Notes: generated by a model from the sequence alone, not told the origin. Counted from the first letter of the stretch, positions 51,709-59,944 are shown. The stretch is 62,954 bases of DNA from JBAZTO01 sp041661865 (GCA_041661865.1 JBAZTO010000021.1:1-62954); one strand, 5' to 3'. Program-made: numbers and translations.

Positions 51709-52007
51709 ACCGAAAATGTTTCACCCGTCTTCGTGTCGTCTTCGGACATCTCCGCTGGGTTCGTCGGCCGAAACTTCGATGGATCGAGAGGTACGAACGG
51801 CGAGAAGCCCAGCGCAAGGCCGAAGAACAGGCGCGACTCATGAAGCCGTGGGCGAGGCCGAATCCTCAATTCTGGCGCCAACCAGCGAAACAGCCATCGG
51901 GATCGGCCCGGAATCGGCGGAAGTATCGGCGGATCGACCTGGGGATCATCCGGGGGGCGATTGCTCGGATTGACTACAGCGACCCGAGACAATGGGGGAT
52001 CGCATGA
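51705..52007 (+). CDS. small highly basic protein
   Basis: 100 residues from ATG 51705 (ATGA overlap, GGGAGGGGAG upstream). Very rich in Arg, Trp and Lys, so nucleic-acid binding is likely. Unknown family. Confidence 0.6.
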   Translation: MNRKCFTRLRVVFGHLRWVRRPKLRWIERYERREAQRKAEEQARLMKPWARPNPQFWRQPAKQPSGSARNRRKYRRIDLGIIRGAIARIDYSDPRQWGIA

Positions 52008-52192
52008 ACCGCGACCAGGTCGTCTACCTCCACGCCGACGAAGCCACCGCCATGGACCTGGATGAAGCCCTCGCACGTCTCCAGGAGGCCATGGAACGGC
52101 CAAAGGTCATCTATTCGGCCAGAGAGCCCGACGAGGGGTTCAAGCCGCGCTACACCTGGCCCCAACCGAGGAAGCCAAGGGGGAAGAGATGA
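52004..52192 (+). CDS. small hypothetical protein
   Basis: 62 residues, ATGA overlap. Acidic helical first half (DEALARLQEAMERPKVIY), basic end. Part of the coupled small-gene train. Confidence 0.55.
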   Translation: MNRDQVVYLHADEATAMDLDEALARLQEAMERPKVIYSAREPDEGFKPRYTWPQPRKPRGKR

Positions 52193-52437
52193 TCCGAGAA
52201 CTGACACCCGAAGAACAGAAGGCCATCGCCGCGCTGAAAAGGCTGGCGAAGACATGGCCGAAGAGTCTGATTTTGTGGCATGTTCCGGATTCGAGTTCTT
52301 GCAACATTGCGATTCGGAATGACGACGACAACGCAGTATTGTCGGATTTCATCGCTGATTATGTTGTGGGCATAGAAATAGATACCGGATTCGGCGGATC
52401 TCGTGCCGCCCCTCGTGGGCGTGGAGGTGAGGGATGA
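52189..52437 (+). CDS. small hypothetical protein
   Basis: 82 residues, ATGA overlap, GGGAAGAG upstream. N-terminal helix and a beta strand region (SLILWHVPDSSSCNIAIR). Unknown. The codons around 52260-52380 are noticeably more AT-rich than neighbouring genes. Confidence 0.6.
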   Translation: MIRELTPEEQKAIAALKRLAKTWPKSLILWHVPDSSSCNIAIRNDDDNAVLSDFIADYVVGIEIDTGFGGSRAAPRGRGGEG

Positions 52438-52835
52438 GAAAGCCACTTCAACCCGGAGATCGGGTCTATTGGCGCAAGACCAAGAGCGACAAAGGGACCG
52501 TCATCGTCGAAGACCGGAGGTTCTTCGTCCGCTGGGATGACGGCCAGATCGACAATATCGACTCGGAGAACTGGACCCTCGATGACTACCTCTGCGCAAT
52601 CCAGGGGCCTCATGACTGCGGCGATACGTGCTGGGGTCGAAGGGTCGGGATGGTCAGGAGGAAGAGGGCAATCCGGAAATGCCCCAAATGCGGGCATGAG
52701 GTCAGGATCATCACCGGGCGGCTCGCGATCCACGACATCGACGGGTTGGAGCCCATCGGGGAAGGGTATTTCAGTGGGGTCAACAACGAAGGAGCCGGGC
52801 ATAAACTGTGCTTCGGAAGCAGGGGAAAGCCATGA
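52434..52835 (+). CDS. SH3-like/zinc-ribbon protein
   Basis: 133 residues, ATGA overlap, GGAGGTGAGGG upstream. The N-terminus (LQPGDRVYWRKTKSDKGTVI then RFFVRWDDGQ) looks like a small SH3/KOW-type barrel; CPKCG (residue ~83) and a later Cys suggest zinc. Nucleic-acid binding is plausible. Confidence 0.65.
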   Translation: MRKPLQPGDRVYWRKTKSDKGTVIVEDRRFFVRWDDGQIDNIDSENWTLDDYLCAIQGPHDCGDTCWGRRVGMVRRKRAIRKCPKCGHEVRIITGRLAIHDIDGLEPIGEGYFSGVNNEGAGHKLCFGSRGKP

Positions 52836-52948
52836 CCCTCCCCACCCTCCTCGATCTCCTCCGCTCGGACCCCGCCCTCGCGCGGGGGCTGCATGGGGCC
52901 ATTCGTGAGCGTGGGTGGGTGGTGCATGAGGCGGAGGTGACGAGGTGA
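52832..52948 (+). CDS. 38-residue peptide
   Basis: ATGA overlap with the preceding gene and GTGA overlap with the next. Encodes MTLPTLLDLLRSDPALARGL followed by a charged end. Its coupling on both sides supports translation. Confidence 0.5.
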   Translation: MTLPTLLDLLRSDPALARGLHGAIRERGWVVHEAEVTR

Positions 52949-53547
52949 GATTCGCTTTCGCCGATCCCGTCTATCTCGGACAGGGACGGCTATATCCGGA
53001 GCATCCGAGGTCCCGCGACTTCGACGACCCGGAGACTCACCGAGCCCTGATTGCTATGCTGGTCGCCGACTATCCCGACGGCTGGGCTCTTTGCCTGTCG
53101 TCGCCGTCGCTCCGGATCCTGCTCCCAATGTGCCCAGAAGATATCAGGATTGCAGCATGGGCGAAGTCGTTCTGCGCCTTCAAGAAGGGCGTCCGACCTT
53201 GCTATTCCTGGGAACCAGTCATCTTCTGGCGCGGACGGAATCCACCGCTATTCCGACATGAGCCACCGGAAAAAGGCGGCAAGCAGACGACACCGAAAGA
53301 TCATCTGGTCTGTCCGATCACGCTCAGAAAGGGCTTGACCGGCGCGAAACCACCCGCCTTCTGCGATTGGATTTTGGACCTGTTGAATGTCCAGCCAGGA
53401 GACGAGTTGGATGATTTGTTTCCCGGTACCGGCATCATGGGCGAGCGTGCGAAACTACGCGGGCAAAGCGTGGTACAGTTGAATCTATTCCGCAACCCAA
53501 CCCCCATCCCGGCCGGGGTTCAAGAGCCGGGGGAGACGCAGCGATGA
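52945..53547 (+). CDS. DNA methyltransferase-like protein
   Basis: 200 residues from GTG 52945, behind GGAGGTGACGAG. DPVY (7-10) near the N-terminus and DDLFPGTGIM (156-165) near the C-terminus look like motifs IV (DPPY-like) and I (FxGxG) of a permuted class-I methyltransferase. The middle (WALCLSSPSLRILLPM) is a core strand. Such short methyltransferase-like proteins occur in many phages and may methylate DNA against host restriction. The altered DPPY leaves activity uncertain. Confidence 0.7.
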   Translation: MRFAFADPVYLGQGRLYPEHPRSRDFDDPETHRALIAMLVADYPDGWALCLSSPSLRILLPMCPEDIRIAAWAKSFCAFKKGVRPCYSWEPVIFWRGRNPPLFRHEPPEKGGKQTTPKDHLVCPITLRKGLTGAKPPAFCDWILDLLNVQPGDELDDLFPGTGIMGERAKLRGQSVVQLNLFRNPTPIPAGVQEPGETQR

Positions 53548-54095
53548 CTGAAAACAATCCTGTAATCATCTTCCGCCCAGGCCACTCTGGCATCGGAGAA
53601 GTCGGTGCGGTATTCGACCCGGACGGCGCCGGCCCCGAACAAGCTCGCATCGAGGACGACATCGCCGTGGCCATCTGCATGGAGGCGTTCAACGAACTGT
53701 CGCGGCGCGGGCGGCCATGCGTCCTGCTCGGGGGCAGCCGGCGCTTGGTTGTGGCGGCGGCAGAATCTTTCGAGTCAGTCCGGGTGGTCGAGGTCCACTG
53801 CAACATCGGCAAGGGCGACTATGCCATGGTGTTCCACTACCCAGGCAGCAGCAAGGGAATGCAGGTAGCCATGCGGGTAGCTGCTGCGATGACGGCGTGG
53901 AAGTGCAGGCCATTGAGTGCTGGAGCCGATTGGTCGCGTGTTCAGTACTGCCTCCAGCCCTACTTCGAGATGGCCGGCGACAGAACGGGCGACCTGGTCG
54001 AGGTTGGCTTCCTTGATGGCCCTGTGGACGTGTGGACGGATGCCGCTGTGGCGCGGCTCGGCGTAGCCCTGGCCAATGGCCTGATGGCTCTGTAG
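53544..54095 (+). CDS. N-acetylmuramoyl-L-alanine amidase (endolysin)
   Basis: 183 residues, ATGA overlap. Amidase_3 fold: H14 in RPGHSG, an acidic ligand near 32-37, H85 in EVHCN and catalytic E153 in LVEVGFLDGP. No signal peptide or wall-binding domain, so it needs a holin or pinholin for release. It would cleave the lactyl-peptide bond of peptidoglycan at lysis. Confidence 0.88.
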   Translation: MTENNPVIIFRPGHSGIGEVGAVFDPDGAGPEQARIEDDIAVAICMEAFNELSRRGRPCVLLGGSRRLVVAAAESFESVRVVEVHCNIGKGDYAMVFHYPGSSKGMQVAMRVAAAMTAWKCRPLSAGADWSRVQYCLQPYFEMAGDRTGDLVEVGFLDGPVDVWTDAAVARLGVALANGLMAL

Positions 54096-54185
54096 CCCGG
54101 TGCCCGGGTCTCGGGGGCTTCCCATCCACGGGCCTCGATGCTATCCTGCTTCGGTGTCCGTGAACGCGAAACCCTGGAGACTGCG

Positions 54186-54404
54186 ATGTTCCGATTCCTG
54201 GTTGCTTTCCTGATCTTGCTGTCTGGGGCCTTCATCAACATCCGGGAGGCCAAGGCGGACGGGTACACTACCTGCAACCCCTGTGTGGAGACCAACTGCT
54301 TCTGCCCTACCGTGCAGACCCCGCGAGATATCAGCCGCGAGGACTGGTCTGATCGCATCCGTCACTGGATGAATCCGGCCACGGGGTTCAGCCCCGTCAA
54401 GTAA
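54186..54404 (+). CDS. small secreted Cys-rich protein
   Basis: 72 residues from ATG 54186 behind CTGGAGACTGCG. Signal peptide: MFRFLVAFLILLSGAF ending at AKA-DG. The mature ~46 residues hold CNPC and CFC cysteines. Next to the endolysin, it may be a spanin-like or other periplasmic lysis accessory. A terminator follows. Confidence 0.7.
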   Translation: MFRFLVAFLILLSGAFINIREAKADGYTTCNPCVETNCFCPTVQTPRDISREDWSDRIRHWMNPATGFSPVK

Positions 54405-54425
54405 CCGGCAGAGCCCAGAAACAGA

Positions 54426-54455
54426 AAAGCCCCGAGGCGCAGGCCCCGGGGCTTT
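54426..54455. terminator. bidirectional terminator between convergent genes
   Basis: AAAGCCCCG (54426-54434) pairs with CGGGGCTTT (54447-54455), giving A- and T-tracts on both sides. It separates the plus-strand lysis genes from the minus-strand pair. Confidence 0.85.
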
Positions 54456-54468
54456 CACGTTTCAGTCG

Positions 54469-55410
54469 CTACGCCGCGGGGTCGGGCTCCGAGGCCTCGG
54501 GGTCGGGTAGGCCGCCCTCGACATCGACAGCCTGTCGGTTACGCGCGAGGCTGCCGAGAAGCTGGGAGACAACGGCACCGGCATTGATGGCGCTCTGCTT
54601 CACCATGACCAGTCCGAGGATCGGGAACAGGAAGCGGGCCTTGAAGTTGGGCAGGGGCTCGGCAGGTGGAAGCGATCCGTCCGGACTGGCGGCTATCTTG
54701 CGCTGCGGCTTGAGGATCCGCAGGGCGCTCTCCGGCAGGAAGGTCTGGACGCGCATGATCGTACCGCTGACGATCGTACCGTTCTCCAGCCGACCCTCAC
54801 CGCGGATGAACTGGCAGTTGGACATGCTGTTCGGGTCACCATTGCTTTCAACCGGCAGCCACAGCATCTCGGCTTTCGTGGGGTCCATCCGGCCGAGCAG
54901 CAGTCCGGCCAGCTCGGGGCTGATACTGGTGTCGAAGGGATACTGGAGCGCGGGGTCTTGTGGCATGGAGGCTTCGCAGGCTTCGTCCGGCATCTGGGGG
55001 CGCTCCGTGATCTGCTCCGGGAGCTGCGCCGTGGGGTAGCCCTGGGTCTGGAGCATCTCGTCGATATGGCGAACGCGTCGCATGAGCTGCTCACGTTTGG
55101 CCAGTACGGCTTCGACGGCGGACGGCTGTCGGAGTGCCGCTTCGACGGGGTCGGGGTCTGGGACTATGTGTAGCACGGGGGCTTCGGGCGCAGCTTCGTT
55201 GGATTCCCAGTTGTCGAGCGCGTCTCCGCAGGTTGCGCAGGGGCTGCTGACTGCACGGCCCTGTTCATCCATGTCCGGGGGCACGTGGACACAGGTGGAG
55301 CATCGTCGGGTGCTGCTTCGCAGCACGGGGGCTTCGATAGTGGCCTGTTGGGTACTGGACGGGAGCCAGCTATCGGTAACGAATTCACGCGGTTTCGTCG
55401 TATCGGTCAT
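54469..55410 (-). CDS. zinc-finger-containing hypothetical protein
   Basis: 313 residues from ATG 55410, with AGGAAGAAG upstream; overlaps the preceding gene by 26 bases. CSTC and CATC (residues ~38-62) suggest a zinc ribbon; a helical stretch and a beta-rich C-terminal half follow. Coupling to the DUF3987-like ATPase suggests a partner protein. Confidence 0.7.
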   Translation of the reverse strand: MTDTTKPREFVTDSWLPSSTQQATIEAPVLRSSTRRCSTCVHVPPDMDEQGRAVSSPCATCGDALDNWESNEAAPEAPVLHIVPDPDPVEAALRQPSAVEAVLAKREQLMRRVRHIDEMLQTQGYPTAQLPEQITERPQMPDEACEASMPQDPALQYPFDTSISPELAGLLLGRMDPTKAEMLWLPVESNGDPNSMSNCQFIRGEGRLENGTIVSGTIMRVQTFLPESALRILKPQRKIAASPDGSLPPAEPLPNFKARFLFPILGLVMVKQSAINAGAVVSQLLGSLARNRQAVDVEGGLPDPEASEPDPAA

Positions 55411-56725
55411 CTTCTTCCTCGCAGTAGTCATTGGGTGTGGGTAGCAGTGCAAGCTCTGCCGAGTTGACAAGATCCCGCGCGCCGGTCGGCAGACAGTCCG
55501 GCTCGTAGGGCTGGTGGGTTTCGGGGTCGAGGCGGTAGAAGTTGGGCTTCCCGCGTATGGACTGCGGTGCGACTTCGCCCCGTTCCTTCGCTGTCTCGAG
55601 AAGGTCGTCCACGCGCTTCTTCATCAAGGCACAGCCCTGGAGGATGTCCATGTAGCTCGTGGGCGCGTTCGGATCGGCGGACACGCAGCGAAGCACCTTG
55701 TGATACTCCTGCATGTCTCGGCTGCTGTGACATCGTTCAGAAACCATGACAGCAGACCGGTGGTGCATGTTTCCGATGGCGATGGCGCGGGCAACAATGT
55801 CTTCGTCGATACGCCACGGGCTGCCCTGGCGAGCGGGCCCGAAATCGTAGGCCATGAGCAGCGCCATCTTGATCGTGCAGGTCGGCGTCCCGCTGGTCAG
55901 GGCGATGTAGGCCTCGCTGTTGGACTTCGCCATCTCGAAGTCCAGGTCATGGTTCCATTCCTTCCACAGGGTCATGGCTGCGGGGGTCAGACCCTCGCAC
56001 CGGCCGATCGGGTCGTTCGCCTGGCCAGATAGCCAATCGCACAACCACTGCCGGCGCTCCGGATCGGGAGGGACCTCGTCGTCCAGGGTCCGTTCGCGCT
56101 TGGACCAGATGATGGGGCCCCAGCGCCCGAACCACCCAGACCTGTGGTCCGCCTCGGTGGAGTGCTGCTCGATGAGTCCCGGATTCACGGCGCCACACAT
56201 CGAGACGCGGGTGCCGTAGATCGTGTAGGTCTTCGCCTTGAGTTCCTTCGTGAAGGGATCCGGCGCATCGAACAGGTCGAGCAGGATGCTCTGGAGATCC
56301 GCGGCGCTCGCCACGTTGGCGATCCGGTCCATGAACGCGCCGTACTCGCGGAACCAGAAGCCCACGATGGGCCGGGATTCCAGCCCCTTTACGAGAGCGG
56401 CAGCCGTGAAGGGGTCGTTACCCATGCGGTCGGGCCGGGCATCGAAGAGCAGTCGCTGGGTGACGCGGAGACTCGTGGTCTTCCGCTCTACTCGGGGCCG
56501 GCCAATGGACATCCCCCAGAGTAGCGGCTTGAACGGGCCGCCCGGGAGATTCTCGATGAGAAGGTCTGCGGGTGCAACAGTAGCCAGAGCGCACAGCCCA
56601 TTGACCAGGGCATAGGGGGTAGGGGCTTCGGTCTGGCTTTCAGTGTAGGTAATGAGTTGAGAAAGGAAAGAGTCCCAGGGGAAGTCAAGTTGCGATACTT
56701 CCGCCTCTTCGATATACTCTGGCAT
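55385..56725 (-). CDS. DUF3987-like ATPase/primase-helicase-type protein
   Basis: 446 residues from ATG 56725, behind TTGGAGGAACTTTC. LLWGMSIGRPRVERKTTSLR resembles the DUF3987 P-loop (lwg-iGpPGtrKS) with the glycine before K changed, and MCGAVNPGLI fits a sensor-like strand. Such proteins are found in phages and mobile elements beside replication genes. Activity is not certain given the altered P-loop. Confidence 0.7.
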   Translation of the reverse strand: MPEYIEEAEVSQLDFPWDSFLSQLITYTESQTEAPTPYALVNGLCALATVAPADLLIENLPGGPFKPLLWGMSIGRPRVERKTTSLRVTQRLLFDARPDRMGNDPFTAAALVKGLESRPIVGFWFREYGAFMDRIANVASAADLQSILLDLFDAPDPFTKELKAKTYTIYGTRVSMCGAVNPGLIEQHSTEADHRSGWFGRWGPIIWSKRERTLDDEVPPDPERRQWLCDWLSGQANDPIGRCEGLTPAAMTLWKEWNHDLDFEMAKSNSEAYIALTSGTPTCTIKMALLMAYDFGPARQGSPWRIDEDIVARAIAIGNMHHRSAVMVSERCHSSRDMQEYHKVLRCVSADPNAPTSYMDILQGCALMKKRVDDLLETAKERGEVAPQSIRGKPNFYRLDPETHQPYEPDCLPTGARDLVNSAELALLPTPNDYCEEEDDRYDETA

Positions 56726-56738
56726 GAAAGTTCCTCCA

Positions 56739-56773
56739 AGGCCCGGTGGGGATGTAGCAGTACCGCCGGGCCT
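56739..56773. terminator. hairpin in the divergent gap
   Basis: AGGCCCGGTGG (56739-56749) pairs with CCGCCGGGCCT (56763-56773) with one G-U; CTTCTTT follows on the plus strand. On the minus strand the stem lies immediately before the ribosome-binding site of the ATPase gene, so it could instead regulate translation. Confidence 0.45.
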
Positions 56774-56820
56774 CTTCTTTGTAGCACGGGTCGGGGGGGA
56801 TGCGGAAGGGGCAGATAAAT

Positions 56821-56854
56821 AATTGTTGACAGGTGTAAGGAATAGGGGGTAGAT
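56821..56854 (+). promoter_or_regulatory. promoter with AATTGTTGACAGGTGTA box
   Basis: TTGACA (56826-56831), 17 bases, GTAGAT (56849-56854). Shares its extended -35 box with 4534 and 61651. It precedes the membrane protein and helicase genes. Confidence 0.7.
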
Positions 56855-56872
56855 GGAGCCTGGAGGTTCGTC

Positions 56873-57085
56873 ATGTCGCAATCCTCGTATTCCATCCCGG
56901 CTTCCGGCGGGGGCATCGGCTTCGTCGGGCTGCTCACCATCGTCTTCATCGTGCTCAAGCTCGTCGGGGCCATCGGTTGGTCCTGGTGGTGGGTCCTGTC
57001 GCCGCTCTGGATCTCGTTCGGCGTCGGGCTGGCCGTCTTCGCCCTCGTCCTGGCCATCGGCATCATCGCAGCGGTTCTGCGTTGA
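56873..57085 (+). CDS. small two-helix membrane protein (Fragile-X-F-like)
   Basis: 70 residues; GGAGG upstream. GGGIGFVGLLTIVFIVLKL and WSWWWVLSPLWISF are two transmembrane helices. The pattern matches small phage and bacterial proteins annotated as transmembrane Fragile-X-F. Role unknown; holin or membrane-anchor functions are possible. Confidence 0.75.
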   Translation: MSQSSYSIPASGGGIGFVGLLTIVFIVLKLVGAIGWSWWWVLSPLWISFGVGLAVFALVLAIGIIAAVLR

Positions 57086-57099
57086 GGAGGTAGCCTGCG

Positions 57100-59943
57100 A
57101 TGACAGTCCGCATCTGGCATACCGCCGAGGCCATGAAGGACACGCTCGACGAGGTTTCGGCCAAGCGGCTGACGCTCCAGGTGCCTGGCGTGCAGTACTC
57201 CGGCCGGGGCGGCGTGTGGCGCTTCACCTGTGCCGATCATGCCTGCTGGTATCTCCACCAGGCCCTGGTCGAGACCGGCGCGGACTTCCGCTGGTGTACG
57301 CAGCCCGAGGGGCTGGCATCGGACGAGGAAGCCCTGGAGCAGGGGCAGTTGGTCCTCGAGAGCCTGACGTTCCAGGAACTGATCCGCCCCGGCATCGCTG
57401 CGTCCAGCATGCCCCACCAGACACGCTTCGTCGGAAAGGCGGTAGCCCGGGGCCGGAAAGCCGCGGGCCATACCTGCGGGGGTGGGAAGACGCGGGCAGC
57501 GTGGTTCGCGGCGCTGTACCTCGGTGGCCCGGTCGTCATTACCACCCGGGCAACGGGCGTGTGGACCTGGCGGCAGGAGTTGCAGAAGGTCTCCGGGCCG
57601 GAGGTCGCGGATGTCCTGGTCTGGTTGCCCCCGAGCCTGCGCCGGAAGAAGCACGAAGTCTGGGAAGACTATGCGGCTCGGGTTCCGAGGAACCAGCGGG
57701 TGGTCATCTGCTCGGCGGATTCCGTCGATGTCATGATGGCCGAGGTTCACCCGGACAAGACCATGCCGGGTTTCATTCTCATCATGGATGAATGCTTTCC
57801 AGCGGGTACGCAGGTTTCTACGCCGCGAGGGCCGGTGAACATTGAGGACGTGCGCCCCGGTGATATGGTGCTGTCCTATGGCGAACATGGCGTATGCATC
57901 CGGCAGGTCACGCGGACGATTAGACGAACACAGAATCAAGAGCTATTGACGGTCGTTCATTCTTGCGGTAGCTTTAGATGCACACCGAATCACAAGATAT
58001 GGACGGAAGAACACGGATACGTCGAAGCCCAGTATCTGGGAGACCATCATCTGCGCGGGCTGCGGAACCGAGTTCCAAGCAAAGAAGAATCGGCATCGGA
58101 AAGCGTGCTCGCGGGAATGCGGAGTAAAGCTGGCGCAGGCACGGGTGCCGCGGGTCTACCCCTACGAGAAGACGTGCGAGCGGTGCCGGAAAGCCTTTAC
58201 GGTAACGACCGGCGCCGAAGCCCGGAGTCGCTTCTGTTCTCGGGTCTGCGCGTGTTTGACGACCATGCAGACACCGGAAGCCCGAGCGAGATCGCGAGCT
58301 GTGGGGCGGCGAGTAGCTGCGGAGACGGGCGGGCTTCGAACGATGTGGAAGCGCGAGGACTTTCGCGCGATAGTGACGACGCGGATGATCGAGCACAATC
58401 CCATGAAGCGCGAGGAGATCAGGGCCAAGGTCTCTGCAAACAAGGCTGGTCAAGCGTTCCCGACCCATCGTGGTGGAAAAGGGCAGCCGGCGCCGGTATG
58501 GCAGTCGAAAGTGGCCGAGGCTCTGGGCCTGCCCATGGAGATAACCGTGGTGGTTCACAAGGATCTGGCGCGGCGCCACGGCTTGAGTCGCTGGACATGG
58601 TACGCGCTGGATGTGGCCGACGAGATGACGAAGCATGCAGTGGAAGTGAACGGGGGGTCGCACAAGACGCTGGCAGTGCAGGCACGGGACGCGCGGAAGA
58701 TGGTAATACTGAAAGAGTTAGGGTGGTCCGTGCTTGTTGTGACGAACCAGGAACTTTCGGAAGACTTCGACGCGACGATGGCGAGGGTCCGTGGGTTTAT
58801 GACCTCGAAGTAGAAGGTGAGCATAATTACTTCGCGGACAACGTGCTTGTTTCTAACTGTCATCGCGTGCGAAGTCACAAGCGGTGGAACCCCGTTTTCG
58901 ACGAGAACGGGGATGTCGATCACTTCACGAAGAAGGACAATCAGGCCGTCGCCATGATGGACCTGACGCGCCATGCGAAGTACTGCCTGGAGCTGACAGC
59001 GACGCTGATACCGGACAGGCGCCGAGGTCTCTGGGCCCTGCTCGACTACCTGGGGCCCCGGGAATGGGGCGGCTACTGGGACTGGGCGAAGCAGTACTGC
59101 GGCGCCCACCAGGGCACGTTCGGCATGGACGACACGGGCGCAACAAACACGGAAGAACTGGCCAGCCGGCTCGACTGGGTAGTAGACTTCGTGGATAACG
59201 CTACGCTCGCCGCCTTCCTGCCCGAGAAGCGCAGGCAGACGGTCTACTTGACCCGGGACCAGCAGGACGTTCCCCTCGAGGGCTGGAAGTCGGAACTCAA
59301 GAAGGCGTTCAAGGCCGGCGTCGATACGGTCCTCGAGGTTCAGCTTTCCATCGCTGCGAGCCGGAAGAGATCCTTCCTGCTGTCGGAGATCACGGAAGCG
59401 GTTGCCTCCGGGCAGAAGGTGCTCGTCTTCACTGGGCGGAAGAAGGATCTCGCCTATCTCTATGAACGGGTGTGCAAGATCCCGGGGCTGTGCGACGGCG
59501 CAGCGTGGGCCCTCTCCGGGGACATGTCTGGCCAGGATCGCTTCGACGCTTGCGAAGCCTACATGGCTCACCCAGGCCCCGCCGTTCTGCTGGGGACGTA
59601 CCAGAGCATCGGCGAGAATGTGAATCTGCAAGATACGGACCTGATGCTCGTGGCCATGCTCCCCTGGGAGCCCTACCAGCTCACCCAGATGGAAGGCCGC
59701 CCATGCCGTCCAGGCCAGAAGCGCCCCGTGCTCATCAAGTACGTGGTGGCGGTTGGCACGGTGGACGAGCGGGTAGCCTCAACGCAACTCGAGAAGCTGG
59801 CCGACGCCTCACGCCTGACAGGTGACGAGGAGATGAAGGCCATCGCTGACTCGCTGGCCGGTCTCGATGATCGGGACGAGCTACTGGACGCGCTCTGTGC
59901 CGGCTGGGCGGCCGGGGAATGGATGACAGCGGAGGACGAGTAG
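57100..59943 (+). CDS. SNF2-like SF2 helicase interrupted by an intein
   Basis: 947 residues; ATG after GAGGAGGTAGCC. Without the 355-residue intein the helicase is 592 residues. Walker A is TCGGGKT (125-131). Motif II is MDE-CH, cut by the intein between E231 and the following Cys. LELTATLI (motif III-like) and QMEGRPCRPGQKRP (motif VI) follow, as in SNF2-type ATPases. It would remodel or unwind DNA in replication. Splicing is needed to rebuild the DECH box, so no ATPase activity is expected before splicing. Confidence 0.88.
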   Translation: MTVRIWHTAEAMKDTLDEVSAKRLTLQVPGVQYSGRGGVWRFTCADHACWYLHQALVETGADFRWCTQPEGLASDEEALEQGQLVLESLTFQELIRPGIAASSMPHQTRFVGKAVARGRKAAGHTCGGGKTRAAWFAALYLGGPVVITTRATGVWTWRQELQKVSGPEVADVLVWLPPSLRRKKHEVWEDYAARVPRNQRVVICSADSVDVMMAEVHPDKTMPGFILIMDECFPAGTQVSTPRGPVNIEDVRPGDMVLSYGEHGVCIRQVTRTIRRTQNQELLTVVHSCGSFRCTPNHKIWTEEHGYVEAQYLGDHHLRGLRNRVPSKEESASESVLAGMRSKAGAGTGAAGLPLREDVRAVPESLYGNDRRRSPESLLFSGLRVFDDHADTGSPSEIASCGAASSCGDGRASNDVEARGLSRDSDDADDRAQSHEARGDQGQGLCKQGWSSVPDPSWWKRAAGAGMAVESGRGSGPAHGDNRGGSQGSGAAPRLESLDMVRAGCGRRDDEACSGSERGVAQDAGSAGTGRAEDGNTERVRVVRACCDEPGTFGRLRRDDGEGPWVYDLEVEGEHNYFADNVLVSNCHRVRSHKRWNPVFDENGDVDHFTKKDNQAVAMMDLTRHAKYCLELTATLIPDRRRGLWALLDYLGPREWGGYWDWAKQYCGAHQGTFGMDDTGATNTEELASRLDWVVDFVDNATLAAFLPEKRRQTVYLTRDQQDVPLEGWKSELKKAFKAGVDTVLEVQLSIAASRKRSFLLSEITEAVASGQKVLVFTGRKKDLAYLYERVCKIPGLCDGAAWALSGDMSGQDRFDACEAYMAHPGPAVLLGTYQSIGENVNLQDTDLMLVAMLPWEPYQLTQMEGRPCRPGQKRPVLIKYVVAVGTVDERVASTQLEKLADASRLTGDEEMKAIADSLAGLDDRDELLDALCAGWAAGEWMTAEDE
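57793..58857 (+). other. intein in helicase motif II
   Basis: Residues 232-586 of the helicase frame. Block A CFPAGTQVSTP with Cys1; block B SFRCTPNHKIW with the T-x-x-H; block F VYDLEVEGEHNYF; terminal Asn followed by Cys+1 (LVSN-C). The penultimate residue is Ser, where His is typical. Between blocks B and F the in-frame ~240 residues are low-complexity (Gly/Ser/Asp/Arg), because this DNA encodes an endonuclease in the +1 frame. Confidence 0.85.
58145..58813 (+). CDS. Vsr/DUF559-like homing endonuclease in a shifted frame inside the intein
   Basis: 222 residues from GTG 58145, in a different frame from the helicase. A zinc knuckle (CERC ... FCSRVC) and a PD-(D/E)XK/EDxHD-like core: YALDVAD, HAVEVNGGSHK and ARDARKMVILKELGW. 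A second zinc knuckle (CAGCGTEF ... ACSREC) lies just upstream in the same frame, from 58052, with no NTG start before it. This frame is open from 57950, so expression by a +1 shift from the intein frame, or a recent indel, is likely. The stop lies inside block F of the intein. Confidence 0.75.
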   Translation: MPRVYPYEKTCERCRKAFTVTTGAEARSRFCSRVCACLTTMQTPEARARSRAVGRRVAAETGGLRTMWKREDFRAIVTTRMIEHNPMKREEIRAKVSANKAGQAFPTHRGGKGQPAPVWQSKVAEALGLPMEITVVVHKDLARRHGLSRWTWYALDVADEMTKHAVEVNGGSHKTLAVQARDARKMVILKELGWSVLVVTNQELSEDFDATMARVRGFMTSK

Positions 59944-59944
59944 C

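Noticed and set aside
58145..58813. endonuclease frame as mere shadow of the helicase frame
   Set aside because: The shifted frame has zinc knuckles and a nuclease core, whereas the helicase frame is low-complexity here, so the shifted frame is the coding one.
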